This document shows, one piece after another, positions 7,397 through 15,199 of a DNA stretch of 64,000 nucleotides. Within the stretch, counting starts at the first letter, position 1, and the number at the start of each line of letters is the position of its first letter. The notes under the pieces were generated by a model. It made no database searches, had not been told where the DNA came from, and saw nothing but the letters and a program-made list of their open reading frames with translations. Source of the DNA: Streptomyces griseoviridis. Lineage in GTDB: Bacteria; Actinomycetota; Actinomycetes; Streptomycetales; Streptomycetaceae. The stretch is taken from the NCBI GenBank assembly GCA_014649155.1, contig BMSM01000008.1, positions 62,001 to 126,000 on the forward strand, in the 5' to 3' direction. Both the position numbers and the translations under genes were made by a program.

Positions 7397-7654
7397 ATGA
7401 CCGGAGTGGACCCGGGTCGCCTGGACGACCAGCAGCTCATGAAGGAGCTGGAGACCATCCACCGCACGCGCCACGACACCCTGCTCCACGGCTCGGACGA
7501 CGCGCTGCGGGCCCACAACGAGCGGATGGCGCAGCTGGAGGGCGAATGGCTGCGCCGCAACCCGCGCCGCCCGGTCGCCGCGGGCCGCACCCGCGAGGGC
7601 GCCCGGGAGCGGGTGGGCGGGGAGGCGGCCACGCCCGGAACACCCGCCACGTGA
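7397..7654 (+). CDS. DUF6158-type small conserved protein
   Basis: An 85-residue soluble protein beginning MTGVDPGRLDDQQLMKELE with the conserved IHRTRHDTLLHGSDDALRAHNERM block, then a basic tail. It matches the small actinobacterial DUF6158 family, of unknown function, often found among stress genes. An upstream in-frame ATG at 7367 would add ten residues, but the predicted SigB-type promoter would start transcription near 7363, leaving almost no leader, so 7397 is preferred. Predicted helical, no membrane segment. Confidence 0.7.
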   Translation: MTGVDPGRLDDQQLMKELETIHRTRHDTLLHGSDDALRAHNERMAQLEGEWLRRNPRRPVAAGRTREGARERVGGEAATPGTPAT

Positions 7655-7702
7655 CGGGAGGGGCGGTGCCCGGACCACGCGGTCCGCGCACCGCCCCTCC
7701 CG
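7655..7702. terminator. Bidirectional terminator with nested hairpin
   Basis: Between convergent genes, arms 7655-7669 and 7688-7702 pair perfectly over 15 bp. Inside them a second stem, 7671-7676 with 7681-7686, has a 4-base loop. The extended hairpin starts one base after the DUF6158 stop and lies 18 bases beyond the stop of the PfpI-like gene. Confidence 0.85.
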
Positions 7703-7720
7703 GTTCCGGCCGGTCCTGGC

Positions 7721-8263
7721 TCAGCCGCCGGCCTTGGCGAACTCCGCCAGGAAGGTCTCGCAGAACGCCTTCAGGTCGTCCGGCTTGCGGCTGGTGACCA
7801 GCGTGCTGGGCCCGCCGTCGCAGACCTTGACCTGCTCGTCCACCCAGGTGCCGCCCGCGTTGCGGATGTCCGTACGCAGGCTCGGCCAGGAGGTCAGCGT
7901 CCGGCCGCGCAGGACGTCCGCCTCGACCAGCGTCCACGGGGCGTGGCAGATCGCCGCGACCGGTCGCCCCTGGGTGAAGAAGTCCTTCACGAAGGCGACC
8001 GCCCGCTCGTCCATGCGCAGGAAGTCCGGGTTGGCCACGCCGCCGGGCAGCACCAGACCGCCGAAGGAGTCGGCGGAGGTCTCGCCGGTCACCTCGTCCA
8101 CGGGGAAGGTGTCCGCCTTGTCCAGGTGGTTGAAGGCCTGAATCTCGCCGGACTGCGTCGACACCAGCACCGGCTCGTGCCCGGCGTCCTTCGCCGCCTG
8201 CCACGGCTCGGTCAGCTCGACCTGCTCCACGCCCTCGGGCGCGGTCAGAAACGCGATACGCAT
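7721..8263 (-). CDS. DJ-1/PfpI-family type 1 glutamine amidotransferase-like protein
   Basis: A 180-residue DJ-1/PfpI protein starting MRIAFLTAPEGVEQVEL. The nucleophile elbow is AAICHAPWTL (Cys about 112, followed by His), and the strand FGGLVLPGGVANPDFLR, with GG turn, is typical of the PfpI subfamily. A conserved Glu expected near the nucleophile is present in the early strands (TAPEGVEQ). Members act as chaperone/deglycase-like or protease-like stress proteins; the activity here is not certain. ATG 8263 has GAGGAA upstream. It is the last of three minus-strand genes (DUF2795, CBS, PfpI) with gaps of 10 and 32 bases. Confidence 0.85.
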   Translation of the reverse strand: MRIAFLTAPEGVEQVELTEPWQAAKDAGHEPVLVSTQSGEIQAFNHLDKADTFPVDEVTGETSADSFGGLVLPGGVANPDFLRMDERAVAFVKDFFTQGRPVAAICHAPWTLVEADVLRGRTLTSWPSLRTDIRNAGGTWVDEQVKVCDGGPSTLVTSRKPDDLKAFCETFLAEFAKAGG

Positions 8264-8295
8264 GCGGGTTCCTCGTCCTTTCGTTCTGTTCTGTG

Positions 8296-8688
8296 TCACT
8301 CTCCGGCCCCGGCCCGCATCAGGTCGCCGAGGCTCACCAGGCCGACCGGCAGGCCCTGCTCCACGACCGGCAGCCGGCCCACCGCCCGCTCCCGCATCAG
8401 CGAGAGCGCGTCCGCGGCCGGCAGGTCCGGGGCGACCACCAGCGGGTCGCGGGAGCACACGGCGCCGGCGCCCACCGTGAGCGGGTCGACGCCCTCGGCC
8501 ACCGCCCGCACCGTGATGTCCCGGTCGGTGAGCACCCCGACCACGCGCTGCCCGTCGGCCACCACGACATCGCCGATGCCCTGGTCCCGCATCAGCCGCG
8601 CCGCCTCGACCAGCGAGGCGTCCGGCCGTACGGCAACCACGCCCGGGGTCATCACGTCCTTCACGTACGTGCCCGTCCGCCCGGTCAT
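8296..8688 (-). CDS. CBS-domain pair protein
   Basis: A 130-residue protein built of two CBS motifs and little else. CBS1 is about residues 10-60 (VKDVMTPGVVAV, then GIGDVVVADGQRVVGVLTDRD), and CBS2 about 72-125 (VGRLPVVEQGLPVGLVSLGDL). CBS pairs bind adenosyl nucleotides and usually act as energy or ionic-strength sensors; stand-alone pairs of this type are often in SigB-like or dormancy regulons. It follows the DUF2795 gene by 10 bases and precedes the PfpI-like gene by 32, so an operon is likely. Confidence 0.9.
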   Translation of the reverse strand: MTGRTGTYVKDVMTPGVVAVRPDASLVEAARLMRDQGIGDVVVADGQRVVGVLTDRDITVRAVAEGVDPLTVGAGAVCSRDPLVVAPDLPAADALSLMRERAVGRLPVVEQGLPVGLVSLGDLMRAGAGE

Positions 8689-8698
8689 GGCGCGGCGG

Positions 8699-9091
8699 TC
8701 ACGCCCCGGCGGAGCCGGGCGGCCCGGTGAGGGCCTCGGCCAGCTCCTGGACGGTGGTGTAGTGCGCCTCGTGCGGCAGTCCCTCGACGCGCTCGACCAG
8801 GGCGTCGGGCGCGTGGCCGCGCCGCAGCCCCCGGGCCAGTTCCCGGGGACCGGCGGGGAAGGCCCCGCGGGTCAGGTTCCGGGCCAGCTCCAGCCGGAGC
8901 GACTCCAGCGAGGACGGCGCGCGGCTCGGCGTCACCGGGCCGTACGCCACCTCCGGGTCGTCCTCGGCGATCGGCTCGGGGTCGTGCCACTCCTCGGTGC
9001 GGGTGGGGTGTCCGGACCGCAGCAGGCCCTGCAGTTCGTGCTTCATCTCGTCGTCGCGGTGGGCGCTCAGCCGGTCGCTGCCTCGCTGCAT
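8699..9091 (-). CDS. DUF2795-domain protein
   Basis: A 130-residue soluble protein. The start ATG 9091 (MQRGSDRLSAHRDDEMKHEL) has GGAGGGAG upstream; a longer version from 9121 is possible but would start closer to the promoter. Conserved features are MKHELQGLLRSGHPTRTEEW near the N terminus and a C-terminal helical DUF2795 region (ARGLRRGHAPDALVERVEGLP). Function unknown. It is the first gene of a three-gene stress-type operon and has a good SigB-type promoter match 34 bases upstream. Confidence 0.75.
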   Translation of the reverse strand: MQRGSDRLSAHRDDEMKHELQGLLRSGHPTRTEEWHDPEPIAEDDPEVAYGPVTPSRAPSSLESLRLELARNLTRGAFPAGPRELARGLRRGHAPDALVERVEGLPHEAHYTTVQELAEALTGPPGSAGA

Positions 9092-9124
9092 GTCTCCCTC
9101 CAGATCCTTCAGGGTGGCCACCGC

Positions 9125-9149
9125 GTACCCGGCCAGCGCGGGGCGACAC
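9125..9149 (-). promoter_or_regulatory. SigB-type promoter of the DUF2795-CBS-PfpI operon
   Basis: On the minus strand GTGT (9149-9146), a 15-base spacer and GGGTAC (9130-9125) give an exact match to GNNT-N14-16-GGGTAC. The predicted transcript start, near 9118, leaves about 27 bases of leader before ATG 9091. The same GTGT-N15-GGGTAC arrangement precedes the baeRF gene. Confidence 0.6.
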
Positions 9150-9214
9150 GGATTACGCCCGCCGGTTCCGGCCCGTTTCGTCCCGGGCCGCTCCGCTCCG
9201 GCCGCGTGCCGCCG

Positions 9215-9238
9215 GTTTGCTCCCCGGGCAGCGGGAAC
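9215..9238 (+). promoter_or_regulatory. Possible SigB-type promoter of the small membrane protein/Usp pair
   Basis: GTTT (9215-9218), 14 bases and GGGAAC (9233-9238) resemble a SigB promoter with one change (A for T) in the -10. It lies 50 bases upstream of ATG 9289. Confidence 0.4.
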
Positions 9239-9288
9239 CCGGCTCCTTGCCCCCCGCGCCCACCCTCCTCCGGAAGGACGGCAGGACC

Positions 9289-9471
9289 ATGGCGGTGCTG
9301 CTCGCTGTGCTCATCCCGGTCCTCATGCTCGGCGTGGTCCTGGCGCTCGGGCGGTACGAGGAACTCCTGCTGCCGGCCGCCGAACCGGCACCCGACGCCC
9401 CCGTCGCCCCCGTCGCGCCCGACCTCGTCCCCGTCCCCGTGCCCGGTGAGGAACTTCCCACGGCGGCGTGA
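9289..9471 (+). CDS. Small single-span membrane protein
   Basis: A 60-residue protein with one hydrophobic helix (MAVLLAVLIPVLMLGVVLAL), a short charged turn (GRYEELLL) and a Pro/Ala/Val-rich, acidic C-terminal tail. The start ATG 9289 follows CAGGA; the open frame continues upstream but would begin inside the presumed promoter. No family recognised. It is 47 bases from the tandem Usp gene and probably cotranscribed. Confidence 0.65.
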   Translation: MAVLLAVLIPVLMLGVVLALGRYEELLLPAAEPAPDAPVAPVAPDLVPVPVPGEELPTAA

Positions 9472-9518
9472 CGCGGGCGCGCGGGGCCCTCCGCGAGACG
9501 ACACAGGAGGTGGGCGCC

Positions 9519-10403
9519 ATGTCCCGCACCATCACCGTCGGTCTGGACGGTTCGGCGGAGAGCCGGGCCGCCGCGGACTGGGCGGCCCGCGAGGCGGCCC
9601 TGCGCGAGCTGCCGGTCCGTCTGGTGCACGTCTGGGAACCGGTGCCCGAGCCGATGGCGGCGCCCCCGGCCGGCAGCCGGGAGGACCTCGTACGGGAGGC
9701 CGCCGAGAGGCTGCGCCTCGCCCACCCCGGCGTACCGGTCACCGCCGAGCAGCGCGCCGGCACGGCCGTGGCGGAACTCGTCGGCGCCGCCCGCGACGCC
9801 GACCTGCTCGTCCTCGGCTACCGCGCCCTGAGCGGGCTGCGGGGCTTCCTGGTCGGCTCGGTCGGCCAGGCCGTCATCGCCCGCACCACGGCGCCCGTGG
9901 TCGTGGTGCGCGCCGGGGAGCGGGCCGCCGACGAGCACCTCCCGGACCCGGCGGGCACGCCGTCCGCGGCCACCGCGTTCCGGCCGGTCGTGCTGGGCCT
10001 GGACACCGGCCGGCCCGGCGGCACGCCGCTCGCCTTCGCCTTCGAGGAGGCCCGGCGCCGGGACGCCGCCCTGCACGTGGTCCACGGTGGCGACCTCGCG
10101 CCGTACCACGGGTACGGACTGGACGCCGGGGCCCGCCCCGCCGACGACCTCGCCCGGCGGCGGGCCGCCCGCCTCGGCGAGGTGCTGCGGCCCTGGCGGG
10201 AGCGGTACCCCGGGGTGGAGGTCGTCGAGACGTCCCGCACCGGCAGCCCCGCGGACCGCCTGCTGGACGCCGCCCGGGACGCCTCCCTGCTGGTCGTCGG
10301 CCGCCGGGTCCGGCACCGCCCGGTCGGCGCGCACATCGGGTCCGTCACCCACGCGGTGCTGCACCACGCGACGGTGCCGGTCGCGGTGGTCGCCCACGAC
10401 TGA
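9519..10403 (+). CDS. Tandem-domain universal stress protein
   Basis: A 294-residue protein of two Usp domains, about 1-140 and 160-290. Domain 1 starts MSRTITVGLDGSAESRAAADWA and has the ATP-type loop near the end, VGSVGQAVIARTTAPVVVV (G-x2-G-x9 followed by Ser/Thr-like positions). Domain 2 ends IGSVTHAVLHHATVPVAVV, the same element. Soluble, cytoplasmic; tandem Usp proteins are abundant in streptomycetes and mycobacteria and are induced by stress or hypoxia. ATG 9519 has a perfect AGGAGG 9 bases upstream; upstream in-frame codons are rejected on that basis. Confidence 0.9.
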   Translation: MSRTITVGLDGSAESRAAADWAAREAALRELPVRLVHVWEPVPEPMAAPPAGSREDLVREAAERLRLAHPGVPVTAEQRAGTAVAELVGAARDADLLVLGYRALSGLRGFLVGSVGQAVIARTTAPVVVVRAGERAADEHLPDPAGTPSAATAFRPVVLGLDTGRPGGTPLAFAFEEARRRDAALHVVHGGDLAPYHGYGLDAGARPADDLARRRAARLGEVLRPWRERYPGVEVVETSRTGSPADRLLDAARDASLLVVGRRVRHRPVGAHIGSVTHAVLHHATVPVAVVAHD

Positions 10404-10433
10404 CGCCGCGCCGCGACCGCGGCGGGCCCCCCG

Positions 10434-10895
10434 TTAGCGCAGCGGGTCCCCACTGCCGTAGGGGGCGTACAGGTCGAGGAGGCGGACCCGGGCGGTGTGC
10501 AGCCGGTGGGCGACCACCCGGCCGGCCCAGAGGGCCACCGCCCGGCCGAACGCGGGGTCCTCGGCGCACAGCGCCCGTACCGCGTCCGCGTCGAACCGCC
10601 ACGCCCGCACCGGGCTCATCGCCTCGGCGCCCAGCTGCCACCGGTACGGCGCGAACTGCCAGGACCAGCCGACGAGTTCGCCGTGGCCGAGCGACTCGAT
10701 GACGGCGGCCCGGCGGCCGGGGACGCGCAGGTCCAGCGTCACCGTCCCGGTCCGCACGATCCAGAACCGGTCGGCGGGCCCGCCTTCCTCGAACAGGCGC
10801 GTGCCCGCCTCGACGGACACCGTGCGGCCGAGCCGCATCAGCCGTTCGCGGTGCTCGGCCGGGAGTGCGGAGGCCAGGGTGGTGGGGGAGGCCAT
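10434..10895 (-). CDS. Cyclic nucleotide-binding-domain protein without DNA-binding domain
   Basis: A 153-residue protein covering only the N-terminal sensor part of the Crp/Fnr family: SVEAGTRLFEEGGPADRFWIVRTG, a beta-roll, then GHGELVGWSWQFAPYRWQLGA and the dimerisation helix (AVALWAGRVVAHRLHTARV). The sequence stops where a helix-turn-helix would begin (about residue 140). The phosphate-binding cassette differs from classical CRP: the GEL turn is present but the Arg-Ser-Ala motif is replaced by YRWQ. It may act as a stand-alone nucleotide sensor or bind partners. ATG 10895 has GGAAGGA upstream. Confidence 0.8.
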   Translation of the reverse strand: MASPTTLASALPAEHRERLMRLGRTVSVEAGTRLFEEGGPADRFWIVRTGTVTLDLRVPGRRAAVIESLGHGELVGWSWQFAPYRWQLGAEAMSPVRAWRFDADAVRALCAEDPAFGRAVALWAGRVVAHRLHTARVRLLDLYAPYGSGDPLR

Positions 10896-11054
10896 CTCTC
10901 GGTTCCTTCCGTTCCGCTGCGGCGTCCGCGACGGGGGCCGCTGCCGCCCAGTCTGGAACCGAGGGACGTCGCCGGGGACGGGCCGCACGGCCCTGCCCCA
11001 GGGGCCGACCGGCCCTCGGCGCGGGGGAGGCGGGGATGCGCTACCGTCCCGGCC

Positions 11055-11507
11055 ATGCGCATACGCAAGACGGGGACGGTCCTGGGCGGACTCGCGCTCG
11101 GGGCACTGCTGTCGGCCGCCGCCTGGCAGGCCGCCGGGACGCCGCCGGTATCCCTTCTCGCATATGGCTGCGGCGACGCGGAGGACCGGCTCGGCGACGC
11201 CCTGGCGGGGGAGTCCGTGCTGGCCACCGCTCCCGACGGTGCCCGTGTCAAGGAGTCGTACCGGAGCTGCGACGACGACGACCTCTTCGTGGTCGCCGGG
11301 ACGTCCTACGCCTACGACGGCACCCGGGGCACCGCCCTGGCCCACCTCCGCGCGGACGCCGCGGCCCAGGGCTGGCGCGACGGCGCGGGGACCTGCCTCA
11401 CCAAGCGGGTCGGCGGCACGACCGCGTACCTGACCCTGGAAGGCCCGGACGACGGCACCCTGTGGGTCGAACTCGTCGCGGACCGCGACAACTCCGACTG
11501 GTGCTGA
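11055..11507 (+). CDS. Small secreted or membrane-anchored protein
   Basis: A 150-residue protein with a Sec-like N terminus (MRIRKTGTVLGGLALGALLSA) and an exported domain with four further cysteines (CGDAEDRL, RSCDDDD, GTCLTKR, DWC), suitable for two disulfides. No clear lipobox: the residue before Cys 39 is Gly but the preceding Tyr is unfavourable. No known family recognised; conserved-looking features are the YRSCDDDD turn and the C-terminal DNSDWC. It converges with the TetR gene (6 bases). Confidence 0.65.
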   Translation: MRIRKTGTVLGGLALGALLSAAAWQAAGTPPVSLLAYGCGDAEDRLGDALAGESVLATAPDGARVKESYRSCDDDDLFVVAGTSYAYDGTRGTALAHLRADAAAQGWRDGAGTCLTKRVGGTTAYLTLEGPDDGTLWVELVADRDNSDWC

Positions 11508-11513
11508 CCCGGC

Positions 11514-12092
11514 CTACGCCGGGGCCGTGACCGCCCAGGCCGCCTCGATCATCCGGAACAGCTCGTTCACCGCGGCATCGGGATCGGCCGCCTGCCGGGC
11601 CAGCGCGTGCGCCTCGACCACGGACCGCGCGATCGCCCGGCAGGCCGTCGCGGACCGCCCCCGGCCGGGACCGGCCGCGAGGGCCGCCGCCAGCGCCTCC
11701 GAGTGCCGCAGCCGCATCGACTCCTCATAGCTCCGCAGTGCGGGCGACGCGTCGATCATGCGCCACACCGGGGCGGCGCCGGGGGTCGCGCAGTGCTGGA
11801 CCAGGGCGTGGACCTCCCGGCGCAGATCGGGCAGGAACGGCTCGGCCGGTGCCCGGCCGGCGACCGCCCCCGCGAGGCGGTGCTCGAAGTCCGCGTCCCG
11901 CTCGAAGACCAGGGCCTCCTTCGAGGCGAAGTGGGAGAAGAGCGTGGTGACCGCCACGTCCGCCGCCGCGGCCACCTCACGGATGCCGACCGCGTCGTAC
12001 CCCTGCTCCAGGAAGAGCCGCAGGGCGGTGTCGGCGATCTTCTGGCGGGTCGCGGCCTTCTTGCGCTCGCGGCGTCCGGTGGGCACGGTCAT
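11514..12092 (-). CDS. TetR-family transcriptional regulator
   Basis: A 192-residue TetR protein. The N-terminal helix-turn-helix is clear: ADTALRLFLEQGYDAVGIREVA, then VAVTTLFSHFASKEAL. The C-terminal ligand/dimer domain (about 75-190) is Ala-rich and not informative. It is divergent from an NADPH-type oxidoreductase with 70 bases between the starts and a palindrome in the gap, the usual arrangement for a repressor of its neighbour and of itself. Confidence 0.9.
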   Translation of the reverse strand: MTVPTGRRERKKAATRQKIADTALRLFLEQGYDAVGIREVAAAADVAVTTLFSHFASKEALVFERDADFEHRLAGAVAGRAPAEPFLPDLRREVHALVQHCATPGAAPVWRMIDASPALRSYEESMRLRHSEALAAALAAGPGRGRSATACRAIARSVVEAHALARQAADPDAAVNELFRMIEAAWAVTAPA

Positions 12093-12135
12093 GCCGCGAT
12101 GCTATCAATGACGAAACAGGAACCGGTATGAAAAG

Positions 12136-12146
12136 CTAACGGTTAG
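12136..12146. promoter_or_regulatory. Palindrome CTAAC-G-GTTAG, likely TetR operator
   Basis: A perfect inverted repeat centred at 12141 in the divergent gap between the TetR gene (start 12092) and the oxidoreductase gene (start 12163). Nearby TAAC/GTTA half-sites (GTTAGTGTTA) extend it. Position and symmetry fit a TetR operator covering the oxidoreductase promoter. Confidence 0.55.
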
Positions 12147-12162
12147 TGTTACGTTCTCCGGC

Positions 12163-13056
12163 ATGAGAAAAGTGAGCTTCGCCGAGTTCGGCGGTCCGGA
12201 CGTGCTGCGCGTCATCGAGGCCGAGGAACCCCGCCCGGGCCCGGGCCGCATCCGCGTCGCCGTGCGGGCGGCGGGCGTGAACCCCGTCGACTGGCGGATC
12301 CGCGAGGGCCAGAAGCTCTCGGCCCGTCCGGTCGAGCTGCCCTCGGGCGTGGGGCTTGACGCCGCCGGCGTCGTGGACGAGATCGGGGAGGGCGTCGAAG
12401 GGGTCGCGGTCGGCGACCACGTCTTCGGCAAGGGCATCGACACCTACGCCGAGTACGCCGTGCTGACGGCCTGGGCGCCGATGCCCGAGGGACTCACCTT
12501 CGAGGAGGCAGCCGGCTACCCCTCCGTCACCGAGACCGCGCTGCGCGTCCTGCGCGAGTGCGAGGTGCGGCCGGGGCAGACCCTGCTGGTGAGCGGCGCG
12601 TCCGGGGGAGTGGGGTCGGCGGTGCTCCAGATAGCCCGCGACCGCGGCGTCACGGTGATCGGCACGGCCGGCCCGGCCAACCAGGACTACCTGCGCGGCC
12701 TCGGCGCCCTCGCCACCACCTACGGCGAGGGCTGGACCGAGCGGGTGCGCCGCCTCGGCCGCGTCGACGCCGCGCTCGACCTGGCCGGTTCCGGCGTGAT
12801 CCGCGACCTCGTCGAGCTGACCGGCGACCCGCGGAAGGTGGTCTCCATCGCGGACCTCGGGGCGCCTGGACTGGGGGTCCGCTTCTCCGGCACGGCCGGC
12901 AGCGTGCCGGACGCGCTGGCCGAGGCCGCCGCCCTCGTCGCACGCGGGAAACTGCGCATTCCCGTAGAGCGCACCTATCCGCTCACCGGGGCGGCCGCGG
13001 CCCACATCGACAGCCGGGCCGGGCACGCCCGGGGGCGCCGGGTCATCGTGCCCTGA
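12163..13056 (+). CDS. NADP-dependent zinc-free MDR oxidoreductase (quinone oxidoreductase-like)
   Basis: A 297-residue medium-chain reductase: N-terminal catalytic part with PRPGPGRIRVAVRAAGVNPVDW, nucleotide-binding Rossmann motif SGASGGVGSAVLQ (about residues 146-158), and the C-terminal return to the catalytic domain (LRIPVERTYPL). The structural-zinc cysteines of alcohol dehydrogenases are absent, placing it with quinone/enone reductases. Substrate is probably an enone or quinone, and the TetR neighbour probably senses a related compound (inference). Confidence 0.9.
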   Translation: MRKVSFAEFGGPDVLRVIEAEEPRPGPGRIRVAVRAAGVNPVDWRIREGQKLSARPVELPSGVGLDAAGVVDEIGEGVEGVAVGDHVFGKGIDTYAEYAVLTAWAPMPEGLTFEEAAGYPSVTETALRVLRECEVRPGQTLLVSGASGGVGSAVLQIARDRGVTVIGTAGPANQDYLRGLGALATTYGEGWTERVRRLGRVDAALDLAGSGVIRDLVELTGDPRKVVSIADLGAPGLGVRFSGTAGSVPDALAEAAALVARGKLRIPVERTYPLTGAAAAHIDSRAGHARGRRVIVP

Positions 13057-13075
13057 CCCGCGCTGCCGGCGGCCC

Positions 13076-14869
13076 CTACTGCCTCTCCCGGCCCGGCAGG
13101 AACTCCTGCACCTTCGCCTTGAAGCCCTGCCGGACCATCGCCCCCCGGTCCGCGTCGCCCTTGAGGATCGCGGTGGCGGTGGCCTCGATCTGCTCCCAGC
13201 TGGCGTGCGGCGGGACCGGGGGAACCGCCGGGTCGGTGAGGAACTCCACCACCGCCGGACCGTCCGCCGCCAGCGCGGCCCGCCAGGCGCCCTCGACGTC
13301 CTCGGGCCGCTCCACCCGGATGCCGGTCAGCCCCAGCGAACGGGCGAAGTCGGCGTAGCGCACGTCCGGGAGCTCCTGCGAGGGCAGGAAGGACGGGGCG
13401 CCCTCCATGGCCCGCATCTCCCAGGTGACCTGGTTCAGGTCCCGGTTGTTCCAGACGCCCACCACCAGCCGCGGGTCCTCCCACCGGTCCCGGTACTTCG
13501 CGGCGGTGATCAGCTCGGCCAGCCCGTTCATCTGCATCGCCCCGTCCCCGGCCAGCGCGACGACGGGCCGGTCCGGGTGGGCGAACTTCGCGCCGATCGC
13601 GTACGGCACCGCGCAGCCCATCGTCGCCAGCGTGCCGGAGAGCGAACCGCGCATGCCCTCGCGCAGGGTCAGGTGCCGCGCGTACCAGTTCGCGGTGGAA
13701 CCGGAGTCCGAGGTGACGATCGCGTCCGCCGGCAGCAGCGGGTCCAGGGCGGCGGCCACGTACTCCGGGTTGATCGGATCGGCCTCCAGGGCGGCCCGCC
13801 GCCCCATCGTCTCCTTCCAGCGCGCGACATTGGCGCACACCGTGTCGTACCACTCCCGGCCGCGCCCGCCCTCGATCAGCGGGATCAGCCGCTCCAGCGT
13901 GGCCCGCGCGTCCCCGACCAGGTTCACCTCGTACGGGTACCGCATCCCGATCATGTGCGGGTCGATGTCGATCTGCACGCCGCGCGCCGCGCCGAACTCC
14001 GGCAGGAACTGGGAGTACGGGAACGAGGAACCGATGGTCAGCAGGGTGTCGCAGTCCCGCATCAGCTCGTACGAGGGACGCGTCCCCAGCAGGCCGATCG
14101 AGCCGGTGACGTACGGCAGTTCGTCGCTGAGGACGTCCTTGCCGAGCAGCGCCTTGGCGACGCCCGCGCCGAGCAGTTCCGCCAGCGTCTCCACCTGGTG
14201 CCGGGCCCCGGCCGCGCCCTGCCCGACCAGGATCGCCACCTTGTCACCGGAGTTGAGGACCTCCGCCGCCCGCCGCACCGACTCCTCGGACGGAACGGCC
14301 GTCCACGCGCCGCGGTCCAGACTGGACGGCACCATCTTGAAGGCGTGCGTGGGCGGCGAGTAGTCCAGCTCCTGGACGTCGCCGGGGATGATGACGGCCG
14401 TGGGGCAGCGCCGCGCGTACGCCGTGCGGATCGCCCGGTCCAGCACGTTCGGCAACTGCTCGGGAACGGTCACCGTCTCCACGAACTCCGAGGCGACGTC
14501 CTGGAACAGCGTGTGCAGGTCCACCTCCTGCTGGTACGAGCCGCCCATCGCCGTGCGGTGCGTCTGCCCGACGATCGCCAGCACCGGGACATGGTCCAGC
14601 TTGGCGTCGTACAGGCCGTTCAGCAGATGGATCGCGCCCGGCCCCGAGGTCGCCGCGCACACCCCGAGCCGGCCGCTGAACTTGGCGTAGCCGACCGCCT
14701 GGAACGCCGACATCTCCTCGTGCCGGGACTGCACGAACCGCGGCCGGTCGTCCGCCCGGCCCCAGGCGGCGAGCAGCCCGTTGATGCCGTCGCCGGGATA
14801 GCCGAAGACCTGCTCGACACCCCACTCGCGCAGCCGCTGGAGCACATGGTCGGAGACGGTGGAACCCAT
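13076..14869 (-). CDS. Thiamine-diphosphate enzyme, pyruvate oxidase/dehydrogenase (quinone) type
   Basis: A 597-residue ThDP enzyme of the POX/acetolactate synthase superfamily. Early motif GYPGDGINGLLAAW and the conserved acid in QSRHEEMSAF mark the PYR domain; the C-terminal PP domain has the ThDP/Mg motif VALAGDGAMQMNGL, ending at NN in VGVWNNRDLNQVTW. Length and the order of motifs fit PoxB-like pyruvate:quinone oxidoreductases better than acetolactate synthase. ATG 14869 follows GGAGG; the longer frame upstream is not supported. It converges with the oxidoreductase gene (19 bases) and is divergent from the sigma factor gene. Confidence 0.85.
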   Translation of the reverse strand: MGSTVSDHVLQRLREWGVEQVFGYPGDGINGLLAAWGRADDRPRFVQSRHEEMSAFQAVGYAKFSGRLGVCAATSGPGAIHLLNGLYDAKLDHVPVLAIVGQTHRTAMGGSYQQEVDLHTLFQDVASEFVETVTVPEQLPNVLDRAIRTAYARRCPTAVIIPGDVQELDYSPPTHAFKMVPSSLDRGAWTAVPSEESVRRAAEVLNSGDKVAILVGQGAAGARHQVETLAELLGAGVAKALLGKDVLSDELPYVTGSIGLLGTRPSYELMRDCDTLLTIGSSFPYSQFLPEFGAARGVQIDIDPHMIGMRYPYEVNLVGDARATLERLIPLIEGGRGREWYDTVCANVARWKETMGRRAALEADPINPEYVAAALDPLLPADAIVTSDSGSTANWYARHLTLREGMRGSLSGTLATMGCAVPYAIGAKFAHPDRPVVALAGDGAMQMNGLAELITAAKYRDRWEDPRLVVGVWNNRDLNQVTWEMRAMEGAPSFLPSQELPDVRYADFARSLGLTGIRVERPEDVEGAWRAALAADGPAVVEFLTDPAVPPVPPHASWEQIEATATAILKGDADRGAMVRQGFKAKVQEFLPGRERQ

Positions 14870-15199
14870 GGAAACGGACCTCCAGGACGAATCGGGGGCG
14901 GTGCCGGTAGCGGCCCTACGGGTCACCCCGCCGGGCGGCCGGAAACCTGTGGTGTTTGCCGCGTCCCTTCCGGGGCAGGCGCACCCCTGGTGCTTCGGAC
15001 AGGAGGCACGCCCGTGGGAGCGGCGCGACGCCGCCCCCGGCGGCCCGTCCGGACCCCGGACGCGCTCCCGCGGTGACCGCCCGACCCCCAGGACCGAGCG
15101 TCACCCCGGCGTCCCCTCACGTCCCCCCGGCCCCCGCCGGGCGAGCCGCCGCCGGCGTGCCGGTCCGGTCCCGCCCCCCCAAGGGAGCAGCGACGCCCC
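14870..15199. other. 330-base divergent intergenic region
   Basis: Between the ThDP enzyme (minus) and the sigma factor (plus). It holds a possible minus-strand SigB-type promoter at 14923-14946 and a good Shine-Dalgarno (AAGGGAG, 15181-15187) for the sigma gene. I find no convincing promoter for the sigma gene and no small coding region that looks real. Confidence 0.5.
14923..14946 (-). promoter_or_regulatory. Possible SigB-type promoter of the ThDP enzyme
   Basis: On the minus strand GTTT (14946-14943), 14 bases and GGGTGA (14928-14923). The -35 and spacing fit SigB, while the -10 matches only the GGGT part. Leader would be about 47 bases. Confidence 0.35.

Noticed and set aside
14954..14977. 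GTTT-N14-GGGGCA as an autoregulatory SigB promoter of the sigma gene
   Set aside because: The -10 lacks the T-A of GGGTA; too weak to list as a feature.
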